Positions 21,090 through 29,395 of a stretch of DNA of 64,000 nucleotides are shown piece after piece. Numbering within the stretch: the stretch's first letter is position 1; every line of letters begins with the position of its first letter. The stretch is from Peterkaempfera podocarpi. GTDB lineage: Bacteria > Actinomycetota > Actinomycetes > Streptomycetales > Streptomycetaceae. A program made the position numbers and the translations under genes. The DNA lies in NCBI RefSeq assembly GCF_042466665.1, contig NZ_CP162102.1, positions 2,976,001 to 3,040,000 on the forward strand. Direction: 5' to 3'. Below the pieces are notes generated by a model. It was not told the origin of the DNA. It ran no database searches and saw only the letters and a list, made by a program, of their open reading frames with translations.

Positions 21090-24000
21090 GTGAGCGTGGT
21101 GACCGTCAAGCGGCCGGCGAGGGCGTATCCGCCCCCCGTGCCGGACGAGCCGGTGCAGTTGGAGTCGCCGCCGGAGCTGCCCCGCAACGGCAATGACGAC
21201 TGGATGATGAACCTGCTGCCCCTGCTCGGCATGGGCGGCTCCGCGGCGTTCTTCTTCATGCCCAACGCCGGCGGGACCATGAAGATCATGGGCATCCTGA
21301 TGGTGGCCTCCACCGCGGGCATGGCGGTGGCCCAGATGGTCAGGGCCCGCAAGGGCGGCGGCTCCGCGATGTCGGACGAGCGCCGCGACTACCTCAAGTA
21401 CCTGGCCCAGATGCGCCGCCAGGTGCGCCGCACCGCGGAGAAGCAGCGCGGCGCCCAGCTCTATCTGCACCCGGAGCCCGACCAGTTGTGGTCGATCGTC
21501 GCCGAGGGGCGGCGGCTGTGGGAGCGGCGCACCAACGACCCGGACTTCGCACAGATCCGGCTGGGACGCGGCCCGCAGCAGCTGGCCACCCCGCTGGTGG
21601 CACCGCAGACGGCTCCCATGGACGAGTTGGAGCCGCTGACCGCCGAGGCGATGCGGACCTTCCTGTCCTCCCACGGCACCCTTCAGGAGCTGCCGCTCGC
21701 GGTCTCGCTGCGCGCCTTCTACCACATCACCGTCTGCGGCGACCCGGACACCGTGTACGGCACCGTGCGGGCGATGGTCGCCCAGCTGACGACCCTTCAC
21801 TCCCCGGACGACCTGATGGTCGGCATCGCCGCGGCCCCCGGCTCCGTGGAGGAGTGGGAGTGGGCGAAGTGGCTGCCCCACACCCAGCACCGCAAGGAGA
21901 GCGACGGCGCGGGCAGCCGCCGGCTGATCGCCGCCGGCCTCGGCGAGCTGGAGGAGCTGCTGGACGAGGAGCTGTCCGGCCGGCCGCGCTTCCACCGCGA
22001 CTCCGTGCCCAGCCCCGACCAGCCGCATGTCGTGGTGGTGGTGGACGGCGCCGCCGTGCCGCACGACTCGGTGCTGGCGGGTGCGGAGGGCCTGCAGGGC
22101 GTCACCATCATCGAGGTGGTCCCCGGCGACCTGGACGAGCTGTCGGGCTCCCTGGTGATCACGGTGAACCCGGATGAGCTGCTGCTGCAGTCCGCGTCGG
22201 GCGCCGCGTACAGCGGCACCCCGGACACCCTGTCCGCCTGGCAGTCCGAGGCGCTGGCCCGTCAGCTGGCCCCGTACCGGATCTCGGCGGGCGGCGACGA
22301 CGAGCCGCTGCTGTCCAACCTGGACTTCACCGATCTGATGGGCGTCGGCGACGCCGGGTCCATCGACATCTCCCGCACCTGGCGGCCGCGTGCCTCGCAC
22401 GAGAAGCTGCGGGTCCCGATCGGCCTGGGCGCCAACGGCGAGCCGGTGATGCTGGACATCAAGGAGGCCGCGCTGGAGGGCATGGGCCCGCACGGCCTGT
22501 GCGTCGGCGCCACCGGTTCCGGCAAGTCGGAGCTGCTGCGCACCCTGGTGCTGGGTCTGGCGATGACCCACTCCTCCGAGGTCCTCAACTTCGTGCTGGC
22601 CGACTTCAAGGGTGGTGCGACCTTCGCCGGCATGGCGGAGATGCCGCACACCTCCGCGGTGATCACCAACCTGGCGGAGGAACTCACCCTGGTCGACCGG
22701 ATGCGCGACGCGATCACCGGTGAGCTCAACCGCCGCCAGGAGCTGCTGCGCTCCGCCGGCAACTACGCCAACCTCAATGAGTACGAGCGCGCCCGGGCGG
22801 CCGGAGCGGCGCTCGACCCGCTGCCGTCGCTGGTACTGATCATCGACGAGTTCAGCGAACTGCTGACCGCCAAGCCCGACTTCATCGAGATGTTCATCCA
22901 GATCGGCCGGATCGGCCGCTCGCTCGGTGTGCACCTGCTGCTGGCCTCGCAGCGTCTGGAGGAGGGCCGGCTGCGCGGCCTGGACACCTACCTCTCGTAC
23001 CGGATCGGTCTGCGGACCTTCTCCGCGGCGGAGTCGCGGGCGGCGCTGGGTGTGCCGGACGCGTACCACCTGCCGCCGGTGCCGGGTGTGGGCTACCTCA
23101 AGTTCGGCACCGATGTGATGGACCGCTTCAAGGCGGCCTATGTCTCCGGCCCGTACCGCCCGGCCGGGCAGGTGCGCTCCACCGGCCGGGTCTCCAGCCG
23201 GCAGCCGGTGCTCTTCACCGCGGCCGAGGTCCCGGTGATCGAGACCCAGGTGACCGAGAGCGAGCCGGAGCCGCAGCGGGAGGACGACGCGCTGGTCGAC
23301 ACGGTGCTCGATGTGATCGTGCAGCGGATGATCGGCCAGGGCCCGGCGGCGCACCAGGTGTGGCTGCCGCCGCTGGACGAGGCGCCCAGCCTGGACCAGC
23401 TGCTGCCGCCGCTGCAGACCACCGCCGACCGCGGGCTGACCGCCCCCGAGTACGGGGCGCTGAGCCGCCTGGTGGTGCCGGTCGGCATCGTGGACAAGCC
23501 GTTCGAGCAGCGCCGTGATGTGATGTACCAGGACTTCTCCGGTGCGGCGGGCCACGGCATGGTGGTCGGCGGTCCGCGGTCCGGCAAGTCGACGCTGATG
23601 CGGACCATGGTCGCCGGCTTCGGCCTCACCCACACCCCCGCCGAGGTGCAGTTCTACTGCCTGGACTTCGGCGGCGGCGGCATGATGGGCCTGGAGGGGC
23701 TGCCGCACGTCGGCGGTGTCGCCGGCCGGCTGGACGCCGAGAAGGTGCGCCGGATGGTCAGTGAGGTGCACGGGGTGCTCAACCGGCGCGAGGAGCTCTT
23801 CCGCGCCCAGGGCATCGACTCCATCGGCACCTACCGCACCCGGCGGGCCCAGGGGGCGCTGCCGGGGGAGCAGTTCGGCGACGTCTTCCTGATGATCGAC
23901 GGCTGGCTCACCTTCAAGCAGGAGTTCGAGCTGCTGGAGCCGGTGGTCGCGGACATCGCCCAGCGCGGTCTCGGCTACGGCATCCACCTGGTGCTCACCG

Positions 24001-25037
24001 CCTCCCGGTATGCCGAGGTGCGTCCGGCGCTGAAGGATCTGCTGCAGAACCGGATCGAGCTCAAGCTCGGTGACTCCATGGAGTCCGAGATCGACCGCAA
24101 GGTCGCCCAGAACGTCCCGGCCGGCGCGCCCGGCCGCGGTCTCACCCCCGAGAAGCTGCACTTCCTCGGCGGTCTGCCGCGGCTGGACGGCTCCTTCTCG
24201 GTGGAGGACCTGCAGGACGGCGTCGCACATCTGGTGCAGTCCGTCGAAGCGGCCTGGACCGGCCCTCGCGCCCCGCAGGTGCGGATGCTGCCCACCGTGC
24301 TGCCGGCCGAGCAGCTGCCCAAGGGCTTCGAGTTCCCCGACCGCGGTGTGGCCTTCGGTGTGGACGAGATCGAGCTGTCGCCGGTCTTCGTCAACTTCGA
24401 CACCGACCCGCTGTTCGTGGTCTTCGGCGAGAGCGAGTCGGGCAAGTCCTCGGTGCTGCGGATGCTGATCAAGCAGATCACCGAGCGCTACACCCCGGAG
24501 CAGGCCGGCATCGTGGTCGCCGACTACCGGCGCGCGCTGCTGGGCACCGTGCCGCAGAGCCACCTGGTGGAGTACTCCGCGGCGCAGCCCGCTCTCCAGC
24601 AGATCGTGGAGCTGCTGCGGGGCTCCTGCGCCCGCCGCCTGCCCGGCCCGGACGTCACCCCGGAGCAGCTGCGGGCGCGCAACTGGTACACCGGCAAGGA
24701 CATGTTCGTGATCGTCGACGACTACGAACTGGTCGCCACCTCCTCGGGCAACCCGCTGCAGCCGCTGGTGGAGTTCCTGCCCTTCGCCCGTGACATCGGC
24801 CTGAGGGTGATCATCTCCCGTAGTGCCGGTGGTGCCGGCCGGGCGATGTTCGAGCCGGTGATGCAGCGGATGAAGGAGCTGGGCGCGCAGGGTGTGGTGC
24901 TCGCCGGCAACAAGGACGAGGGAGCGCTGCTGGGCACCGTGAAGCCGCAGCCGCTGCCGCCGGGCCGGGGCGTCTTCGTCTCCCGCCGGATCGGCTCCGG
25001 CCAGATGGTGCAGACGGGCTGGCTGCCCTCGCACTGA
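21090..25037 (+). CDS. eccC: type VII secretion FtsK/SpoIIIE ATPase EccCa/Cb fused
   Basis: 1,315 residues, a single fused chain as in ESX-3-type and streptomycete systems. Two hydrophobic segments lie near residues 35-55 and 60-80. Three FtsK/SpoIIIE ATPase domains follow, with P-loops GATGSGKSE (about 473), GGPRSGKST (about 826) and GESESGKSS (about 1112). Walker B-like LIIDEFSEL is in domain 1 and FVIVDDYEL in domain 3. EccC binds the WXG100 substrate tail and powers export. The GTG at 21090 gives the VSVVTVKRPARAYPP N-terminus; a GTG six codons upstream (21072) is possible. A 17-bp perfect hairpin follows. Confidence 0.95.
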   Translation: MSVVTVKRPARAYPPPVPDEPVQLESPPELPRNGNDDWMMNLLPLLGMGGSAAFFFMPNAGGTMKIMGILMVASTAGMAVAQMVRARKGGGSAMSDERRDYLKYLAQMRRQVRRTAEKQRGAQLYLHPEPDQLWSIVAEGRRLWERRTNDPDFAQIRLGRGPQQLATPLVAPQTAPMDELEPLTAEAMRTFLSSHGTLQELPLAVSLRAFYHITVCGDPDTVYGTVRAMVAQLTTLHSPDDLMVGIAAAPGSVEEWEWAKWLPHTQHRKESDGAGSRRLIAAGLGELEELLDEELSGRPRFHRDSVPSPDQPHVVVVVDGAAVPHDSVLAGAEGLQGVTIIEVVPGDLDELSGSLVITVNPDELLLQSASGAAYSGTPDTLSAWQSEALARQLAPYRISAGGDDEPLLSNLDFTDLMGVGDAGSIDISRTWRPRASHEKLRVPIGLGANGEPVMLDIKEAALEGMGPHGLCVGATGSGKSELLRTLVLGLAMTHSSEVLNFVLADFKGGATFAGMAEMPHTSAVITNLAEELTLVDRMRDAITGELNRRQELLRSAGNYANLNEYERARAAGAALDPLPSLVLIIDEFSELLTAKPDFIEMFIQIGRIGRSLGVHLLLASQRLEEGRLRGLDTYLSYRIGLRTFSAAESRAALGVPDAYHLPPVPGVGYLKFGTDVMDRFKAAYVSGPYRPAGQVRSTGRVSSRQPVLFTAAEVPVIETQVTESEPEPQREDDALVDTVLDVIVQRMIGQGPAAHQVWLPPLDEAPSLDQLLPPLQTTADRGLTAPEYGALSRLVVPVGIVDKPFEQRRDVMYQDFSGAAGHGMVVGGPRSGKSTLMRTMVAGFGLTHTPAEVQFYCLDFGGGGMMGLEGLPHVGGVAGRLDAEKVRRMVSEVHGVLNRREELFRAQGIDSIGTYRTRRAQGALPGEQFGDVFLMIDGWLTFKQEFELLEPVVADIAQRGLGYGIHLVLTASRYAEVRPALKDLLQNRIELKLGDSMESEIDRKVAQNVPAGAPGRGLTPEKLHFLGGLPRLDGSFSVEDLQDGVAHLVQSVEAAWTGPRAPQVRMLPTVLPAEQLPKGFEFPDRGVAFGVDEIELSPVFVNFDTDPLFVVFGESESGKSSVLRMLIKQITERYTPEQAGIVVADYRRALLGTVPQSHLVEYSAAQPALQQIVELLRGSCARRLPGPDVTPEQLRARNWYTGKDMFVIVDDYELVATSSGNPLQPLVEFLPFARDIGLRVIISRSAGGAGRAMFEPVMQRMKELGAQGVVLAGNKDEGALLGTVKPQPLPPGRGVFVSRRIGSGQMVQTGWLPSH

Positions 25038-25060
25038 CAGGATCCGCGGACGGGCCGAGG

Positions 25061-25097
25061 AGGGCCTGGGCAGGCGCTGTGCGCCTGCCCAGGCCCT
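25061..25097 (+). terminator. eccC terminator
   Basis: A perfect 17-bp stem (25061-25077 with 25081-25097) and 3-nt loop, 24 nt after the eccC stop. Confidence 0.85.
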
Positions 25098-25259
25098 CTG
25101 CCATGAGCCGGGGTGGTCGCGGACGGCGTCTCGGACCCTGGACGGGGGGTGGGTGCGGGAGTCGGATTCGTAACGCTTTCACCTGGGGGGCGGGGGGCTG
25201 CTGCGGTTCCCGCACTCGCCGGGCCGGCGCGGCCGCCGGGCCGGAGCCCTCGCGTCGAC

Positions 25260-25470
25260 CTCTTGGTTCACAAGTCGCCACCGCTTAGAAACCTTGCATT
25301 CACAAGAGATGTGGCATGCATCTCATTGAATCAAAGGATAATCGCAATTGGGACATACATCACAATAAGTATGACCACCCATCAGATCCTCGGTCGATCG
25401 CTCACTTGCATGCGGATTTCGTTGCCAAGTGGACCTTGACGTCAAGGATTCGTCAAAGGTTTCATTCGGC
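25260..25470. promoter_or_regulatory. AT-rich control region upstream of the permease
   Basis: About 210 bp of markedly lower GC than its surroundings. It holds two symmetric sites: GAGATG-N7-CATCTC at 25306-25324, and the perfect 14-bp palindrome CCTTGACGTCAAGG at 25434-25447, 108 bp before the permease start. They look like operators for the permease gene. The rest of 25098-25554 shows no gene; a 75-codon frame at 25316-25543 has no Shine-Dalgarno and unusual composition. Confidence 0.5.
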
Positions 25471-25554
25471 CAGGGAGCGACCCATTCGAGACCCACGCCG
25501 AGCACCGGAGGCGATACCGCTCCCCGAAGGCCCCGCGACCTGATCGGAACCCGC

Positions 25555-26973
25555 ATGACCGACACGATCCACCCGCCGCGCGCAGGCGCCTCCGCGGACG
25601 CGCAGCCCACCGCGGCGGCGGCAGGCGGCACCAAGAAGCTCACCCGCTCCATCGGAGTCGTGGGCGGCACCCTGCTGACGCTCTCCTGCGTCACCCCCGC
25701 CTCGTCCCTCTTTGTGATCGTGCCGGACCTCTTCGCAAGCCTCGGCACCGCCACCGCCCTCACCATCGGCATCGGCTCCGTGCTCTGTATCGCGGTCGCC
25801 TTCTGCTACTCGGAGCTGGGCACCCTGATCCCCAGCGCCGGCGGGGAGTACGCGATGGTCGGCACCCTCGCGGGGCGCCTGACCGGCTGGGTGGTCTTCA
25901 TCCTGTCGCTGATCGTGGTCATGATCGTGCCGCCCATCATCGCCCTGGGCACTGCCGACTATCTGGCGCCGATCGTGCACATCAGCACCCCCCTGGCGGG
26001 CGCCGCCGTGATGCTGCTGGCAACGCTGGCCGGACTGCTGGACCTACGTGCCAACGCCTGGATCACCGGCATCTTCCTGGTGCTCGAGGTCATCGCCTCC
26101 GCCGTGGTGGCCGTGCTGGGCTTCGCCCACAGCGAGCGCGGCGCCTCCAGCCTGCTGCACGGCGTCACCGCCGGCTCCGGCAGTGCCACCACCGCGGTCT
26201 CCATCAGCACCATCGTCACCGGTCTGGCCATCGCGCTCTTCGTCACCCAGGGCTTCAGCACCGCGGTCTACCTCTCCGAGGAGCTGGAGAACCCGCGGCG
26301 CAACGTCGCCCGCACGGTGCTGTGGACGCTGGCGATCTCCTCCGCGGTGATCCTGGTCCCGGTCGCGGCCATCACCGTGGGCGCCCCCGATCTGAAGGCG
26401 CTGGCCGCCGGGGACATCGCCGGTATGGTCACCGCGTGGAGCAGCTCCGCGGTGGGCACCTTCATCAGCCTCTGCATAGCGCTGGCGATCATCAACGCGG
26501 GCATCGTGATGGTGATCCAGAACTCCCGGGTGCTCTTCGCCTCCGCCCGTGACCGGGCCTGGCCGGAGCCGGTCAACCGGGCCTTCTCCACCATCGGCCG
26601 GTTCGGCTCCCCCTGGGTCGCCACCCTGGCTGTCGGCGTGCCCGGCGCCGTCCTGTGCTACGTGCCCGTGGAGGACCTGAGCGGTATCACCGGTGTCGCC
26701 GTCACCGGGATGTACATCCTGGTCGCCGTGGCCGCGCTGTTCGCCCGCCACAAGCGGCACCAGAACACTCCCGCTTGGCGCATGCCGCTGTGGCCGGCCA
26801 TCCCGGTCCTGCTGATCGTGGTGCTGGCCTATGTGCTGTGGCAGCAGACGGTCCAGGATCTGCTGGTGACCGGAGGGATCGTGGCCGTCGCCGCGCTCTA
26901 CTGGGCGTTCTATCTGCGGCCGCGGCAGCAGACCCACTGGGTGATCACCCTCCCCGAGGACGAGCAGGTCTGA
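25555..26973 (+). CDS. APC superfamily amino-acid permease
   Basis: 472 residues with about twelve hydrophobic segments starting at residue 35. The first helix (GVVGGTLLTLSCVTPASSLFV) has the APC consensus with an unwound Gly-containing core, and SELGTLIPSAGGEYAMV follows TM2 as in APC amino-acid transporters. The loop SEELENPRRNVARTVLW is the typical APC intracellular signature. Substrate cannot be assigned. It lies within the type VII locus between eccC and mycP but is bounded by terminators on both sides, so it is not obviously part of that system. The start ATG 25555 is the first after the AT-rich region. Confidence 0.9.
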   Translation: MTDTIHPPRAGASADAQPTAAAAGGTKKLTRSIGVVGGTLLTLSCVTPASSLFVIVPDLFASLGTATALTIGIGSVLCIAVAFCYSELGTLIPSAGGEYAMVGTLAGRLTGWVVFILSLIVVMIVPPIIALGTADYLAPIVHISTPLAGAAVMLLATLAGLLDLRANAWITGIFLVLEVIASAVVAVLGFAHSERGASSLLHGVTAGSGSATTAVSISTIVTGLAIALFVTQGFSTAVYLSEELENPRRNVARTVLWTLAISSAVILVPVAAITVGAPDLKALAAGDIAGMVTAWSSSAVGTFISLCIALAIINAGIVMVIQNSRVLFASARDRAWPEPVNRAFSTIGRFGSPWVATLAVGVPGAVLCYVPVEDLSGITGVAVTGMYILVAVAALFARHKRHQNTPAWRMPLWPAIPVLLIVVLAYVLWQQTVQDLLVTGGIVAVAALYWAFYLRPRQQTHWVITLPEDEQV

Positions 26974-27006
26974 GCCGGGCGGACCACCCGGCGGACAGCG
27001 GGAACG

Positions 27007-27048
27007 ACGGCGGAGGCCGGGACCCTGAGGGGTCCCGGCCTCCGCCGT
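27007..27048. terminator. bidirectional terminator, permease/mycP
   Basis: A perfect 18-bp stem (27007-27024 with 27031-27048) and 6-nt loop between the convergent permease and mycosin genes. Confidence 0.88.
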
Positions 27049-27095
27049 GTGTCGTGCCGTCCGCCGGCCGTTGTGCCGCGGTGCCTGTGCCGGGA

Positions 27096-28370
27096 TCAGA
27101 CCCCGGAGCGCCGGCGGCGGTGGTCGCGCAGCACCACCGACCCGCCGCTGATCAGCAGCACCACGACCAGGCCCGCGCCGAGCACATACGTGGCGGTGCG
27201 ACGGTTCCGGTCGGCCTGGGTCTCCCCCAGGGTGAGCTGCTGGGCCACCAGCGGGGCACCCGCCAGTGCGGTGGGCGGCTCCGGTACGGCTGCGGACTCC
27301 GGCGGCGCGTCCGAGGTGACCGCCTTCACCGGGTCGACCACGCCCCAGCCGATGAAGTCGTCACGGTCGCGCTGGTTGCGCTGCGCGGTCTGCTCGATCC
27401 GGGCCGCGATCTGCGCCGGGGACCACTGGGGGTACTTCTGCTTGAGCAGTGCGGCGACCCCCGCGACATACGGGCTGGAGAAGCTGGTGCCGTTGTCCAC
27501 GCACTGGCCGCCGCCCGGCACGGTGGAGAGCATGTCCACACCCGGTGCGGCGACATCCACAAAGGAGCCGTACTCGGAGAAGGCGGCCCGCTCATTGTTG
27601 CGGTCGGAGGCGCCGACGGCGATGACCTCGGGGTACGCCGCGGGGAACGTGGCGCCCTCCTTGCCGTCGTTGCCGGACGACGCCACCACCACGATGCCGT
27701 GCTGGACGGCATCCTGGATGGCCACATGCAGCTGGGCCTCGTCGGTGAATCCCCCCGTGGGCGAGGTGCCGCGCACATCCTGGGAGATGTTGATCACCTG
27801 GACGCCGGCCTTGACCGCCGCATTGATGGCGTCGACCAGCTTGTCGACCTGGCCGCTGCCCTCGCTGTCGTTCTGCCGGACGGAGTAGATCTTCGCGTCC
27901 GGCGCCAGACCGACGAAGCCGGTGGCCGCGCTGGGGCGGGCGGCGATGATCCCGGCGACCTTGGTGCCGTGGCCCACCGGGTCGAGCGTGGAACCGCCCT
28001 GCGCCGCCTTCTTGGTCTGCGGGTCGATGAGCTCCACCGGGCCCCCGACGACCTTGCCCCGAAGCTGCGGGTTGACCGCGTCCACACCGGTGTCGATCAC
28101 CGCGACGGTGACACCCTTGCCGGTGATGCCGTGGCTCCACAGCTGATCGAGGACGACCCGCTGGAGCGCCCAGGGGACCGCGGCCACGTTGTCGGACGGG
28201 AAGTTGCACTCACCGGTCGCCGCGAGGGTCAACGGGGACCGACGGGCACCGTCCCCGGCGGCGGCCGCCGCCGGGGCTGCCGCGACACCGGCCAGGACGC
28301 CCAGTGCGGCCGCGGACGAGACCGCCGACCGCACGGCGCGGCGGCGCACCCTCTGCTTGCTCAACGGCAC
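27096..28370 (-). CDS. mycP: type VII secretion-associated serine protease (mycosin)
   Basis: 424-residue subtilase. An Arg-rich N-terminus plus hydrophobic stretch (about 14-38) is a signal peptide. The catalytic triad is Asp93 (VIDTGVD), His134 (VGHGTKVAG) and Ser296 (NGTSFSSP), with oxyanion Asn234 in SSGNDG. A single C-terminal membrane segment (about 398-416) and a basic tail anchor it outside the cytoplasmic membrane, as in mycosins. MycP stabilises the ESX membrane complex and processes some substrates. The GTG at 28370 has GAGGGG with 8-nt spacing. The WXG100 genes are directly upstream but a 16-bp hairpin intervenes. Confidence 0.95.
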   Translation of the reverse strand: MPLSKQRVRRRAVRSAVSSAAALGVLAGVAAAPAAAAAGDGARRSPLTLAATGECNFPSDNVAAVPWALQRVVLDQLWSHGITGKGVTVAVIDTGVDAVNPQLRGKVVGGPVELIDPQTKKAAQGGSTLDPVGHGTKVAGIIAARPSAATGFVGLAPDAKIYSVRQNDSEGSGQVDKLVDAINAAVKAGVQVINISQDVRGTSPTGGFTDEAQLHVAIQDAVQHGIVVVASSGNDGKEGATFPAAYPEVIAVGASDRNNERAAFSEYGSFVDVAAPGVDMLSTVPGGGQCVDNGTSFSSPYVAGVAALLKQKYPQWSPAQIAARIEQTAQRNQRDRDDFIGWGVVDPVKAVTSDAPPESAAVPEPPTALAGAPLVAQQLTLGETQADRNRRTATYVLGAGLVVVLLISGGSVVLRDHRRRRSGV

Positions 28371-28425
28371 CTGTACTGCCCCTCTTTCGCGCAGGTCCTC
28401 GTCGTTGTCGGCGGCTGCACACAGC

Positions 28426-28463
28426 CGTCAGGGGCGGGCGTCGTCGGACGCCCGCCCCTGACG
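28426..28463 (-). terminator. terminator after the WXG100 gene pair
   Basis: A perfect 16-bp stem (28426-28441 with 28448-28463) and 6-nt loop, 12 nt after the esx stop. It would uncouple the abundant substrate transcript from mycP. Confidence 0.85.
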
Positions 28464-28475
28464 CACGTGGTGCCG

Positions 28476-28769
28476 TCAGCCCCAGATCTGGGCGTTCTTG
28501 TTCTCGGTCTGCTGGTAGCTCTGGGCCGCGTTGTCCAGCGCACCGGCGATCTGGTTCAGCACCTGGTGCAGGTCCGCGGCGGAGCTGTCCCACTGCTGCT
28601 GGCGGGCCTGGTAACCCTCCTGGGCCTTGCCCTCCCAGCTGGCAGCGATGCGCTGCACGCCCGCCTTGAGGTCGTCCAGCTGCTGCTGGATGCGGCCCGC
28701 GGTGGAGCGGACCTCGGAGCCGGCGTTCTGGATGGTGCCGAAATTGACGAGAATGTGACCGTCGGACAT
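28476..28769 (-). CDS. esxA: WXG100 family secreted protein
   Basis: 97 residues, no cysteine. The helix-turn-helix motif WEG is at 45-47, between two amphipathic helices. A YxxxE export-type motif (Tyr85-Glu89) precedes a short tail. It is a substrate and partner of the ESX machine and would form a heterodimer with the neighbouring WXG100 protein, encoded 78 nt upstream on the same strand. The A/B naming of the two proteins is by position, not proof. Confidence 0.93.
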   Translation of the reverse strand: MSDGHILVNFGTIQNAGSEVRSTAGRIQQQLDDLKAGVQRIAASWEGKAQEGYQARQQQWDSSAADLHQVLNQIAGALDNAAQSYQQTENKNAQIWG

Positions 28770-28847
28770 GACGTCTCTCCTAGTAACAAGAGGATCTTCG
28801 AGGCCCGCAGCCTGCGAGCCCGGGGGTCAGCGAAGTGCGGCGGTCCG

Positions 28848-29159
28848 TCAGCCGAAGCTTTGGGTGATGTTGCTGACCGACGAACGCTGGTCCTCTTCAG
28901 TCGCGGAGTACTGCTGCGTGGTGGCGTCGATCGCCTGCTTGATCTCGTCCAGCACCCGGTTCAGCTTGGTCGCGTCCTCGTTCCACCGCTCCTGGAGCTG
29001 GTGGTAGGCGGTGGCGGCCTGACCCTGCCAGCCGGAGGTGACAGAGCTGACCAGGCTGTTGAGGCGGCTGAGCTCCTGCTGGATGGACGAGTTGACCTCG
29101 GCGATGCGGCCGGAGAACGCGCGCATCTCCTCGGCGGTAGTCCTGAACTGACCCGACAT
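28848..29159 (-). CDS. esxB: WXG100 family secreted protein
   Basis: 103 residues. WQG at 44-46 marks the turn between the two helices, and YSATE (Tyr84-Glu88) fits the YxxxD/E secretion signal. The ATG at 29159 follows GGGGGA at a long spacing and is preferred over an in-frame start at 29228, which would add a non-WXG100 leader and overlap the promoter palindrome. It is first in a two-gene unit with its own promoter. Confidence 0.93.
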   Translation of the reverse strand: MSGQFRTTAEEMRAFSGRIAEVNSSIQQELSRLNSLVSSVTSGWQGQAATAYHQLQERWNEDATKLNRVLDEIKQAIDATTQQYSATEEDQRSSVSNITQSFG

Positions 29160-29221
29160 GTTCCACGTCCCCCATGAGACAGATGACTTGGCCGAGCGGC
29201 CTGATCCACGGCCCCCGGACA

Positions 29222-29238
29222 ACATCACGACGTGATGT
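29222..29238. promoter_or_regulatory. candidate operator for the esx pair
   Basis: A perfect inverted repeat ACATCACG-A-CGTGATGT. It begins 8 bp downstream of the -10 hexamer at 29247-29252, so it overlaps or just follows the likely transcription start, a classic repressor position. Confidence 0.65.
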
Positions 29239-29246
29239 CCAGAAGC

Positions 29247-29275
29247 ACTCTAGCCCTCGGCGCCCATGCCCCCAA
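29247..29275 (-). promoter_or_regulatory. esx promoter
   Basis: On the minus strand TTGGGG (29270-29275), a 17-bp spacer and TAGAGT (29247-29252) form a good vegetative-type promoter reading into the WXG100 pair, about 90 bp upstream of the first start codon. Confidence 0.6.
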
Positions 29276-29345
29276 CACCACCCCGAGGACGGTTACCGGA
29301 CCATGACATCCGGGCCACATCGCGACCTCGGCAAATGCCCTGGCC

Positions 29346-29368
29346 GGCGCCGGTATTCCACCGGCGCC
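29346..29368 (-). terminator. eccB terminator hairpin
   Basis: A 9-bp perfect stem (GGCGCCGGT with its complement) and 5-nt loop, 27 nt after the eccB stop and before the esx promoter. Confidence 0.55.
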
Positions 29369-29395
29369 AGCCATATGACGTCTCGTCAGAGTCGA

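Noticed and set aside
20475..25034. 1,519-codon antisense frame over eccC
   Set aside because: The sense strand has three intact FtsK ATPase domains; the antisense product is His/Gln/Arg-rich with no fold.
25316..25543. 75-codon frame in the AT-rich block
   Set aside because: No Shine-Dalgarno and its composition differs from all genes in the window; more likely regulatory DNA.
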